Shown piece by piece: positions 52,710 through 60,115 of a DNA stretch of 60,340 bases. Below the pieces are notes generated by a model. It was not told the origin of the DNA. It did no database searches and saw nothing but the letters and a program-made list of their open reading frames with translations. The position numbers and the translations under genes were made by a program. How positions within the stretch are numbered: the first letter of the stretch is position 1; each line of letters opens with the position of its first letter. Source of the DNA: Candidatus Cacconaster merdequi (GTDB taxonomy: Bacteria; Bacteroidota; Bacteroidia; Bacteroidales; UBA932); assembly GCA_018064345.1 (NCBI GenBank), contig JAGHVK010000021.1:1-60340 (forward strand), written 5' to 3'.

Positions 52710-54847
52710 TGTTGTCTTATACATAGATTATAGAAGAATCCTTTTTCTGCGAGCAGCTCCTTCGGAGATCCCTCCTCAACAATCTTGCCCTTGTCAAGAA
52801 CCACGATTCTGTCGCAATCCATGACAGTGCTGAGCCTGTGAGCGATGGATATGCGCGTACAACCGAAGGCAGCAAGGTTGTTCACCACATTCCTCTGGGT
52901 GATGTTGTCAAGAGCCGCTGTCGCCTCATCAAAGAAAAGTACTTTAGGCTTGTTGATTACAGAGCGTGCAATGAGCAGCCTCTGACATTGTCCGCCGCTC
53001 AATCCGCTTCCGCCCTCTCCGACTGTCGTCTCCATCTGGAGAGGCATCCTGCGGATATCTTCGTCAAGACTGGCAATGCGGGCCGCTTCCCACACTTCCT
53101 CGTCCGTACTCATAGGTGCAGCCAGCCTGATGTTCTCTGCAATGGTCCCAGGGAACACCTGCATGAACTGCGGGCAGTACCCGATATACTGGCGGAGGGT
53201 TCCCATATTGACATTCTCCATATTGTACTGTCCATAGAACACGGAGCCGCTGTCGGGCTTTTCAAAGCCCAGCATAATTCTCATAAGAGTGCTCTTTCCA
53301 CACCCTGAAGAGCCGACGAGACCGATATTCTCACCAGACCGGATATGCAGAGTCACGTCGTCAAGGACCTTCGGGGAATTCTTATCATAGCTGAACGACA
53401 CGTGGTTGATATCTATGCTTCCCGTTATATTGCTCACACTGACGCGATTGACATTGATTTCAGGTTCTGCTTCAAGGATAGGGACCAATAACTTGACGTA
53501 CGGTACCATCTGGGCGATATTCTGCAACTGTGTCGTCAGCGTGAACAGAGTAGTCTGCATCACTCCGAAAGCGGACAAGAACGCAATGAAATCAGAGACC
53601 GCCATCCCTGACCGCCAGGCGATAATCCACACCAGAAGATTTCCGAAAGAGAATACGGCAGACCCGAGTATCTTTCCGTACTTCAACAGGGAACTTGTCT
53701 TTGCCGTGACATCTTCGGACTTGCTGTACCTTTCAGCCCACTGCGAATATGCCCTGAACTCTGCACGGTTGTTCTTTATCTTGTGGATACCGGTCAGAAC
53801 CCCGTAGGTGAAATCCTGAGTAATACCGGCGTTCGGTATCTTCTCGGCAAACTCCTGACTGTACTTCCGGATAAGCACCACATAAATAATAAGATAAGCG
53901 ACGATTATTGACGTAACAAGCAGAACCATGCTCTTGGCGTACATAAATGCCACTATTATGTACAGGATGGCAAATATGCTGGCCGCCATCATTCCCATCA
54001 ACTGGCTGGTGAGTATCTGATAAACATTATTGGCCGCCAATACCCTCATACTCAAATCACTGGCAGAACGCGTCCTGAAGAAGTTCGAAGGCAGTGTCAG
54101 TATTCTTGCAAAAAGAGCAGGCTGTACGTTGGCGTTGATCTTGTCACGCACCCTGACCACTACGAAATTCCGCACCAAAGTAAAGAGGACGGAACTGATT
54201 CCGGCACCGAGAAGCAGCGCACATATAGGGAGAATGCCAGCGATGATGCCGGAAGGCACAACCTCGCTGAACATTATCTTGTTGGCCACAGGGACAAGCA
54301 GGCTCAGCAAAGTGGCAATGGCACAACTTGCAAACACAAGCAGGTAATCCCCGACCGGGACAGATTTGAGGCAATAACTGATGAATTCCTTGACCGTAAA
54401 TCTCTTACGGGCCATCAGATTGAAAAAGTTGAGGCCATCGTGCGACAATCCTTCGAAAGTCTTCGCGTTCACCCGCTTCGTGCCATCACGGCAAACCCGT
54501 CTATAGCCCACCGCTGATGGAAGAAGAGCTACCAGATGTCCGTCGCTGTCGGTGGTCAGAAGAGGTCCGGATGCATTTTTCCACCACTTGCCTTCTAGAT
54601 TGACGTGATGGCAGAAAAGACCGTTGAACTTCAGGAACTGCTTGATTTCATCCTTTGTTCTGATATCCGACGGAAGGAGTGCTGCATCCAGTTTGAAATA
54701 CTTCAACAGTGAATTGATGGCTATCTGAGAAGTCTCGGACCCGACATATCCCCTCTCGCCGTTGAGCATAGAAAAGAACTGGTCAAGTGCCGTATCCAGC
54801 GCCTTTCGGTTGACTTCATATCTTTCCTTGAGCTTGTCTTCGAACAT
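52706..54847 (-). CDS. NHLM-type bacteriocin ABC transporter, second subunit
   Basis: A 713-residue ABC exporter protein. An N-terminal region of about 165 residues precedes the membrane domain. It resembles the soluble domain of the second NHLM ABC protein (FCHHVNLEGKWWKNASGPLLTTDSDGHLVALLPS). Membrane helices span about residues 175-450. The ATPase has Walker A VGSSGCGKSTLMRIMLG, signature LSGGQCQRLLIARS, Walker B VLFFDEATAALD and SIAHRLSTVMDCDRIVVLDKG. There is no C39 cysteine peptidase motif. It lies 5 bases after the first ABC gene, and the two probably form a heterodimer. Confidence 0.87.
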   Translation of the reverse strand: MFEDKLKERYEVNRKALDTALDQFFSMLNGERGYVGSETSQIAINSLLKYFKLDAALLPSDIRTKDEIKQFLKFNGLFCHHVNLEGKWWKNASGPLLTTDSDGHLVALLPSAVGYRRVCRDGTKRVNAKTFEGLSHDGLNFFNLMARKRFTVKEFISYCLKSVPVGDYLLVFASCAIATLLSLLVPVANKIMFSEVVPSGIIAGILPICALLLGAGISSVLFTLVRNFVVVRVRDKINANVQPALFARILTLPSNFFRTRSASDLSMRVLAANNVYQILTSQLMGMMAASIFAILYIIVAFMYAKSMVLLVTSIIVAYLIIYVVLIRKYSQEFAEKIPNAGITQDFTYGVLTGIHKIKNNRAEFRAYSQWAERYSKSEDVTAKTSSLLKYGKILGSAVFSFGNLLVWIIAWRSGMAVSDFIAFLSAFGVMQTTLFTLTTQLQNIAQMVPYVKLLVPILEAEPEINVNRVSVSNITGSIDINHVSFSYDKNSPKVLDDVTLHIRSGENIGLVGSSGCGKSTLMRIMLGFEKPDSGSVFYGQYNMENVNMGTLRQYIGYCPQFMQVFPGTIAENIRLAAPMSTDEEVWEAARIASLDEDIRRMPLQMETTVGEGGSGLSGGQCQRLLIARSVINKPKVLFFDEATAALDNITQRNVVNNLAAFGCTRISIAHRLSTVMDCDRIVVLDKGKIVEEGSPKELLAEKGFFYNLCIRQQ

Positions 54848-54852
54848 ACGCG

Positions 54853-56583
54853 TTACTTGTTGTCAACCAATTGTGAATAAAAGCCGTTGAGCGCCATCAG
54901 CTGATCGTGGTTACCACGTTCGACAACCTTTCCCTGCTTGAGGACTATTATTTCATCACAGTCACGTATTGTACTGAGTCTGTGAGCTATGATAATCTGA
55001 GAACATCCCATGTTGCGGATGTTGCGCATAACAAGTTCCTCAGTCACTGCATCAAGAGCGGAGGTGCCCTCGTCCATAATCATGACCGACGGCTCTTTGG
55101 CAAAGGCCGTTGCCAGTTCAAGACGCTGTCTCTGACCTCCTGAGAAATTCTTGCCGCCACATTCGACGGAAGCCTCATAGTTACCGTCACGTACAACTAT
55201 TTCTTCGTGGATCTGGGCATCGTGGCAGGCGAGTATCATTGCGAAGTCCTCAGTGGAGTCATCCCACAATTTGACATTTTCAGAGATTGTACCGTCAAAA
55301 AGGACTATGTTCTGGTCCACTATTGCCACGGAATTGGCAAACACGTCCCTGTTTATCTCGGACTGCAGTTTGCCGTCGAACAGCACTTCTCCGGACCATG
55401 GCTGGTACAGTCCTGAGACCAGTTTCGCTATCGTGCTCTTTCCGCAGCCGGACGGACCTACAAAGGCTACGCTCTTCCCCGGTGAGAGTTTGAGATTGAA
55501 ATCTGTAATCAGCGGCGCAGCATTCCTGTCATATCCGAAGGTGACATTCCTCAATTCAACCTCACCACTCAGCTTGCCCTTCTCTATTCCATCCACGCTC
55601 TCGATTGTTCCCGGTACATCACAATCCGCCGAGAGCACATCCTCCATCCTCTCAACCTGGGCCTGGACATCAGCAAGTTCCTGAACATCATTGGTAATAT
55701 GGCTCATAGGTCTCATGCTGGCCGTCATGAAACTCTGGAAAGTCATAAGCATACCGGCAGTGAGATACCCCTGCATTATGTAGTACACCCCGAATCCGAG
55801 AACCAGCACGTTTGAGACAGCCTCCATCATCAAAGGAATGGTCTCAGTACGTATGTTGTCGCCGGTGCAATCCACAACTGCATTCTGCATCTTCGTGAAA
55901 TGCTCCGACCACTTGCGGAAATAGTCCTGTTCGGCAGTCGCTCCCTTGATGGCGTCAATATTGTTTATTGCAGCGGTGGTGAAGCCCTGCAGATTGCCTA
56001 TCTCGGACTGCATCTTCCTGCTCGCAGCAACCCTCTTCTTATGTATAAGCCTGAGAATCACTATATTCAAAATAATATGCAAGATAGCGAACAGCGACAG
56101 GAAGAGGCTGTACTTGATCATGAAGAAGAGATAGAATACTATGAGGACCATATCTCCGGCAGCCCACAGAAGGTTGTCTATCACTTTCTTCGAAATGGTC
56201 TTGCCATAATAGATCCTCGACACGAGGTCACCGGCATATTTGTCGTGGAAATAACCAACAGGCAACCTCAAAGTGTGCCAGAAGAGTTCATTGGCGGAAG
56301 TTATCGACATCCTGAGCCTGTGCCGCCAGGAAGTGGCTTCAAGGAATCTCAACGCCACCTCTATGCACACTATCAGAGTAGCGAAGGCTATCAGCGGACC
56401 TGCCCACTCCGGATTGAGGCCCGGGAGCACGTTATCCACCAGAATCTGGGTAATGACAGGACTGGCTACCTTAGGGATGATAAGCAACAGAGAAACCGCA
56501 CCGACGAGCATCACTGCCTCGTCGAACCCCTGCATGTGCTTTGACAGGAAGGCAAAAGTGCCGCTTCTTACTCTTTTGCCCAT
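54853..56583 (-). CDS. NHLM-type bacteriocin ABC transporter, first subunit without peptidase
   Basis: A 576-residue ABC exporter. The membrane domain begins almost at the N-terminus (helices from about residue 22), with SRIYYGKTISKKVIDNLLWAAGDMVL in the exporter membrane fold. The ATPase has VGPSGCGKSTIAKLVSGLYQPWSG, FSGGQRQRLELATAF and MIMDEGTSALD. The usual first NHLM subunit carries an N-terminal C39 peptidase of about 150 residues, and this one lacks it. So a substrate would need another leader peptidase or no cleavage. It overlaps the HlyD gene by 16 bases. Confidence 0.87.
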   Translation of the reverse strand: MGKRVRSGTFAFLSKHMQGFDEAVMLVGAVSLLLIIPKVASPVITQILVDNVLPGLNPEWAGPLIAFATLIVCIEVALRFLEATSWRHRLRMSITSANELFWHTLRLPVGYFHDKYAGDLVSRIYYGKTISKKVIDNLLWAAGDMVLIVFYLFFMIKYSLFLSLFAILHIILNIVILRLIHKKRVAASRKMQSEIGNLQGFTTAAINNIDAIKGATAEQDYFRKWSEHFTKMQNAVVDCTGDNIRTETIPLMMEAVSNVLVLGFGVYYIMQGYLTAGMLMTFQSFMTASMRPMSHITNDVQELADVQAQVERMEDVLSADCDVPGTIESVDGIEKGKLSGEVELRNVTFGYDRNAAPLITDFNLKLSPGKSVAFVGPSGCGKSTIAKLVSGLYQPWSGEVLFDGKLQSEINRDVFANSVAIVDQNIVLFDGTISENVKLWDDSTEDFAMILACHDAQIHEEIVVRDGNYEASVECGGKNFSGGQRQRLELATAFAKEPSVMIMDEGTSALDAVTEELVMRNIRNMGCSQIIIAHRLSTIRDCDEIIVLKQGKVVERGNHDQLMALNGFYSQLVDNK

Positions 56584-57410
56584 AGTCTGAGTGAGTTCTT
56601 TGCCTCCGTCACGTTTTCAAGCATATAGTGGAATATGTTGCGTGACTTTACGATGACTTCTATATCGCAGAACGTACCTACGCTCATATCGATCCGCTCT
56701 TTCGAGAGGAAAGACCAGTCCAGTTCGTTTCCGTCGCCGGGGAGGGTCTGCATCTCGATTTCGACTTCGAACACAGAGGCATCATCAGGGAATATCTCAT
56801 CTGCCAGAGAAGCGTTCTGAAACTTCAGGACAGCCTCTTTCTTGCTGATAGGATAAGGAGATACGCTGACCACCTTGCCACGTACATAACCGATGCGCTC
56901 GCGTGTCTCGTTGGCAGGAGTGATCTGGGCAGTCTGACCGGGTGCGATGAATCTCTTGGCTTTAAAGTTCGCAAATGCGGTGACTCTGGTGACAGAACCG
57001 TCCTCTATGTCGGAAGGAAGCAGATTGACAATATCTTCGAAAGCTTCAAACTTTTCATTCTCAGGTATATAAGAAAGGACAACACCGTCAAACGGAGCGG
57101 AAATAATGCTGTATGCACCGGAAACGGAAACGAGTGCCAGGGACTGCCCGGCCTCAACCACGTCCCCTTTGTGGACGAAGGCTTCCTTGACCATACCTCC
57201 GTTAGGGATAGTGACCCCATTGGTTCCATCGCTCGGGAATACGACACCATGGATGTATTCCTTGTCGGTCATGGTACCGAAAAAGCACCATGCCAGAATA
57301 CCTGCGGCAAGAGCAGACAAGGCCAGAAGGACAGCCCTGGTGCTGACTGTTGACAAATGAGTATATCCACCCAATTCGGATGGCGATTTTATATTTTTTC
57401 TAGAAGACAT
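56568..57410 (-). CDS. HlyD-like adaptor of the NHLM exporter
   Basis: A 280-residue membrane-fusion protein with one N-terminal transmembrane helix (about residues 28-47, AVLLALSALAAGILAWCFFG). The lipoyl-like halves include VVFPSDGTNGVTIPNGGMVKEAFVHKGDVVEAGQSLALV and IISAPFDGVVLSYIPENEKFEAFEDIVNLLP. A beta-barrel region with RGKVVSVSPYPISKKEA follows, as in NHLM HlyD proteins. It is the first gene of the operon HlyD-ABC-ABC-adaptor-TolC, with a -7 element at 57442-57449. It is divergent from the DUF3467 gene. Confidence 0.86.
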   Translation of the reverse strand: MSSRKNIKSPSELGGYTHLSTVSTRAVLLALSALAAGILAWCFFGTMTDKEYIHGVVFPSDGTNGVTIPNGGMVKEAFVHKGDVVEAGQSLALVSVSGAYSIISAPFDGVVLSYIPENEKFEAFEDIVNLLPSDIEDGSVTRVTAFANFKAKRFIAPGQTAQITPANETRERIGYVRGKVVSVSPYPISKKEAVLKFQNASLADEIFPDDASVFEVEIEMQTLPGDGNELDWSFLSKERIDMSVGTFCDIEVIVKSRNIFHYMLENVTEAKNSLRLWAKE

Positions 57411-57441
57411 GACACTATGACGAACCGGCCGCGAATATACA

Positions 57442-57449
57442 CAAAATTA
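57442..57449 (-). promoter_or_regulatory. -7 element of the exporter operon
   Basis: TAATTTTG on the minus strand, 31 bases before the HlyD ATG; no -33 TTG seen. Confidence 0.45.
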
Positions 57450-57484
57450 TTATATAAAAGAAGTCAGTTTCGTAAGTTTTTATC

Positions 57485-57492
57485 TAACTTTG
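57485..57492 (+). promoter_or_regulatory. -7 element of the DUF3467 gene
   Basis: TAACTTTG on the plus strand, 32 bases before the ATG, with TTTCG near the -33 position. Confidence 0.5.
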
Positions 57493-57524
57493 CAGACGGG
57501 TGACATATATTTTACCCACCGATT

Positions 57525-57827
57525 ATGAATCAGAACAAACTCGACATTGAAATCCGCCCTGAAGCTGCAATGGGCCACTATTCTAATTTTGCCATAATCA
57601 CCCACTCCACTAGCGAATTCATACTCGATTTCGTGCAGCATATGCCCGGCCTTCCCAAGGCGCAGGTGAACAGCCGCATAATAATGACTCCCGAGAATGC
57701 CAAGCGTCTGCTTTCAGCTCTTGCAGACAACTTGCAGAAATATGAGAGTCAGTTCGGTCAGATTGCTCTTCACGAAGCAGAGATGCCGATAATCCCCCCT
57801 GTCGGTTCCAATCCTGCCGAAGCCTGA
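57525..57827 (+). CDS. DUF3467 family protein
   Basis: A 100-residue cytoplasmic protein matching DUF3467: LDIEIRPEAAMGHYSNFAIITHSTSEFILDFVQHMPGLPKAQVNSRIIMTPENAKRLLSALADNLQKYE is the family core in order. Function is unknown. In Bacteroidota the gene is often found after rpoC, but here it stands alone, with its own promoter, divergent from the exporter operon. It lies 85 bases before lrgA, with motif copy 5 in between. Confidence 0.9.
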   Translation: MNQNKLDIEIRPEAAMGHYSNFAIITHSTSEFILDFVQHMPGLPKAQVNSRIIMTPENAKRLLSALADNLQKYESQFGQIALHEAEMPIIPPVGSNPAEA

Positions 57828-57841
57828 GAGCATAGCACCTC

Positions 57842-57861
57842 AGAGCCTTTTTGAAATGGTT
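57842..57861 (+). repeat. Dispersed palindromic motif, copy 5
   Basis: AGAGCCTTTTTGAAATGGTT between the DUF3467 gene and lrgA. It is one base shorter than copies 3 and 4. GAGCC and GGTTC still pair if a G-U pair is allowed, which hints at RNA structure. Confidence 0.65.
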
Positions 57862-57880
57862 CAGCGCTTCGCTAAATTCA

Positions 57881-57888
57881 TAGCTTTG
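57881..57888 (+). promoter_or_regulatory. -7 element of lrgAB
   Basis: TAGCTTTG, 24 bases before the lrgA ATG; TTC rather than TTG lies at the -33 position, at the end of motif copy 5. Confidence 0.5.
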
Positions 57889-57912
57889 CGGAGATAAAAT
57901 TATAAGGACAGC

Positions 57913-58275
57913 ATGCAGATTTTACTGGGCCTATTCATCCTTTTTGCATTCCTTTTTCTCGGAGATTTGACTTCGGCGGCTATAGGAAATTACATTCCCG
58001 GGAATGTAATAGGAATGATTTTCCTGTTCATTGCTCTATGCTGCAAGATAATAAAGCCCAAGTGGATACGTGAAACGACCGAATTTCTGACAAGGAATAT
58101 GGTCATATTCTTCGTTCCTCTTTTTATGTCGCTGATGGATGAATGGGACATCCTGAAACTGGACTTCTGGTCCTGGATTTTCATACTCTTCGTAACGACG
58201 ATAATAGTAATGCTGTCAGCGGGAGGTTCAGCCGAACTCTTATCAAAGATCAAGAGGAGGAAAACAAATGAATAA
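57913..58275 (+). CDS. lrgA: CidA/LrgA family membrane protein
   Basis: A 120-residue protein with four hydrophobic segments. It has the family motif GNYIPGNVIGMIFLFIALCCK (PGxVIGM) near residues 28-48, then TEFLTRNMVIFFVPLFMSLM. LrgA/CidA proteins resemble holins and act with LrgB in control of cell lysis, or as carriers of small carboxylates such as pyruvate. It overlaps lrgB by 8 bases. Confidence 0.9.
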   Translation: MQILLGLFILFAFLFLGDLTSAAIGNYIPGNVIGMIFLFIALCCKIIKPKWIRETTEFLTRNMVIFFVPLFMSLMDEWDILKLDFWSWIFILFVTTIIVMLSAGGSAELLSKIKRRKTNE

Positions 58276-58957
58276 TTCAGCATTTCTCCTCGCGCTCACT
58301 CTTGGCGCATATATATTCGGCGTTTGGGTCAAAGACAAGACGAAGACGAAGTTGAGCGTGATTCACCCGCTTCTGATATGCGTTCCTGTAATAATGGCCA
58401 CCCTGAAGGTTTTTGATATCCCCGTGAAGAACTATATGGAAGCAAACAAGTTCATCACGTTCTTCCTGGGACCGGCTGTTGTATCATTAGGACTGACGCT
58501 CTATGATAATATTGATCTCATAAAAAAGAACATTCTTCCAATCGCCATATCCGTACTCGTCGGAAGCATCGTGGGGATTGTCAGCGTATGGGTGCTCGGC
58601 AAAATGCTCGGTTTGAACAACGCATTGATAATCACTATGGAGCCGAAATCAGTCACAACCCCTATTGCAATAGAGCTTTCAAAGAACAGCGGAGGTATTG
58701 TAGCCATAACAGCCGTCTCAGTCACTATCTGCGGAATGCTCGGAGCCAGCCTCGGACCAGCAATCCTGAACCTGTGCAAGATCAAGAATCCCATCGCCAG
58801 AGGTTCCGCCATAGGCTGTTCATCTCACGGTATAGGCACATCAAGAGCTTTGGAAGAAAGCGCATTAGAAGGTGCCGTCAGCGGCCTATGCATTGCGTTG
58901 ATGGGTGTTGTCACATCTTTCCTGATGCCTGTCCTCAACCGAATGGCAGGCATTTAG
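58268..58957 (+). CDS. lrgB: LrgB family membrane protein
   Basis: A 229-residue inner-membrane protein with about seven hydrophobic segments. Family motifs: FITFFLGPAVVSLGLTLYDNIDLIKK (GPA.V.LA.PLY type), LNNALIITMEPKSVTTPIAIELSKNSGG (PKSVTTPIA) and GSAIGCSSHGIGTSRALEES (SHGIGTSRA). All are complete. It acts with LrgA. Its TAG stop is overlapped by motif copy 6. Confidence 0.93.
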   Translation: MNNSAFLLALTLGAYIFGVWVKDKTKTKLSVIHPLLICVPVIMATLKVFDIPVKNYMEANKFITFFLGPAVVSLGLTLYDNIDLIKKNILPIAISVLVGSIVGIVSVWVLGKMLGLNNALIITMEPKSVTTPIAIELSKNSGGIVAITAVSVTICGMLGASLGPAILNLCKIKNPIARGSAIGCSSHGIGTSRALEESALEGAVSGLCIALMGVVTSFLMPVLNRMAGI

Positions 58958-59003
58958 AACCTGTTTTGAAATGTTTCCAGGAGCGGTTCAAAACAAGCCT
59001 TGA
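58956..59003 (+). repeat. Dispersed motif, copy 6, with inverted partner
   Basis: GAACCTGTTTTGAAATGTTT at 58957-58976 begins within the lrgB stop codon. An inverted partial copy (TTCAAAACAAG, 58988-58998) follows, so CTGTTTTGAA can pair with TTCAAAACAAG as a stem of about ten bases. It may end lrgAB transcription. Confidence 0.65.
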
Positions 59004-59239
59004 AAAATCCACTCTTCTACTGGAAGAATGACAACACTGCAGAACTTGAATTCGTACTCCAAATCGAAGATAGAATTATTCCTACAGTGGTAAAGAAAGG
59101 ACGGAGAGTGAAAGCACAAAGCATGACTCAGTTCATGGAAAAGTACAAAACTTCTTTAGCGTATAGAATATCCGGAAAGAATTTCGGATTCGCTGACGGG
59201 GTAAAGACAATTCCGTTATACGCTGTATTTTGTATTTGA
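58970..59239 (+). pseudogene. Remnant of an ATPase with a DUF4143 C-terminal domain
   Basis: An open frame without a proper start codon encodes about 80 residues: LKNPLFYWKNDNTAELEFVLQIEDRIIPTVVKKGRRVKAQSMTQF, then YRISGKNFGFADGVKTIPLYAVFCI. This is the C-terminal end of DUF4143 (FxW...AELEFVL, IP..VK.G, IPLYA), found in AAA ATPases of about 400 residues. The P-loop half is absent. The left edge coincides with the inverted repeat of motif copy 6, so it is a truncated gene. Confidence 0.78.
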
Positions 59240-59249
59240 TATCAAGAAC

Positions 59250-59657
59250 CTACTTGGATGCTTTGGCAGAATCCTTCAAACTACTGTATGTCTGAGTCTT
59301 GTCATCCGAAAGATATCCGGATACCTTGCCTGCATGCAAGGCATACGTCATAGGCTTGACTATCTCAAAACGGAGTCCGAGAGCTTCAATAATCCTCAGG
59401 AAAGTACTCGCACCAGGCTCAATCTGCCCTTTCTCAATGCGGGAAATATAGGACTTGTTCGTTCCTATCTTCTCCGCAAGCTCGGCCTGCGTCATGGATT
59501 CCTGTTTCCTGGCCTCTAGAATCAACTGGCCCACACAATAATTGTAGGCTTCTTTTCTGAATTCATTTCTGGATTCAGTACCAACAGCACCGAATCTCTC
59601 GTTCATCATCTCGTCGATATCAACGATATTACTTTCCCTTTTCTGCATAATACTCAT
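59250..59657 (-). CDS. HigA-like antitoxin, XRE family
   Basis: A 135-residue protein with a helix-turn-helix of the XRE type at about residues 45-100: LILEARKQESMTQAELAEKIGTNKSYISRIEKGQIEPGASTFLRIIEALGL. It follows the toxin gene and overlaps it by 29 bases, the toxin-first order of HigBA pairs. An ATG at 59648 is an alternative start. It would neutralise the toxin and repress the shared promoter (family knowledge). Confidence 0.88.
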   Translation of the reverse strand: MSIMQKRESNIVDIDEMMNERFGAVGTESRNEFRKEAYNYCVGQLILEARKQESMTQAELAEKIGTNKSYISRIEKGQIEPGASTFLRIIEALGLRFEIVKPMTYALHAGKVSGYLSDDKTQTYSSLKDSAKASK

Positions 59658-59961
59658 CCTTCAACTTCCTGGCTTGCTCTATCTCTTTTCGAGGTGTTTT
59701 TTGCGACTTCTTCTGAAAGCCGTTGAACAATAATACAATATTGCCTTCATCAAAAATGAAGAATACCCGGAATATGTTACCTCCGTGTTCAGCCCTAAGT
59801 TCAAATATTCCATCCACAATGTGTTTTACGAACTTGGTGCTCAACCTCTCCCGCATCTTCAACATATCAAGAACATAGAACACCTTTCTCGCCTCAACTT
59901 CACTGACAGAAGAAATAAAATCAGTAAAATAGTTCTTGTATGCACGAATCTTCCGCTCCAT
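59629..59961 (-). CDS. HigB-like toxin (RelE superfamily, Gp49 type)
   Basis: A 110-residue protein of the phage-derived Gp49-like/HigB group of RelE-fold mRNA interferases. Typical segments are LSTKFVKHIVDGIFELRAEHGGNIFRVFFIFDEGNIVLLFNGFQKKSQKTPRKEIEQARKLKDEY. The sequence shows the FRVFF and LLFNGFQKKSQKTP motifs of the family. The ATG at 59961 follows the -7 element by only 4 bases, so the mRNA may be leaderless. It is expected to cleave mRNA on the ribosome when HigA is lost. Confidence 0.88.
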   Translation of the reverse strand: MERKIRAYKNYFTDFISSVSEVEARKVFYVLDMLKMRERLSTKFVKHIVDGIFELRAEHGGNIFRVFFIFDEGNIVLLFNGFQKKSQKTPRKEIEQARKLKDEYYAEKGK

Positions 59962-59965
59962 ATCG

Positions 59966-59996
59966 CAAAGATAGGCAAAGTTTAATTATCTTACAA
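59966..59996 (-). promoter_or_regulatory. Promoter of higBA
   Basis: Minus strand TTG at 59994-59996, 20 bases, then TATCTTTG at 59966-59973: a perfect pair. GCAAAG occurs at 59965-59970 and 59975-59980, spaced one helical turn, a possible HigA operator. Confidence 0.75.
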
Positions 59997-60115
59997 CAAA
60001 TAAGGCATATTGTTTAATAAATATGTATCAGATTGAGTAAAACGCGACTTATCAACAATGCTCGGCTTGGGCAGGCTCTTCTTCATACATACAGACTGAT
60101 TATAACCACAATCTT

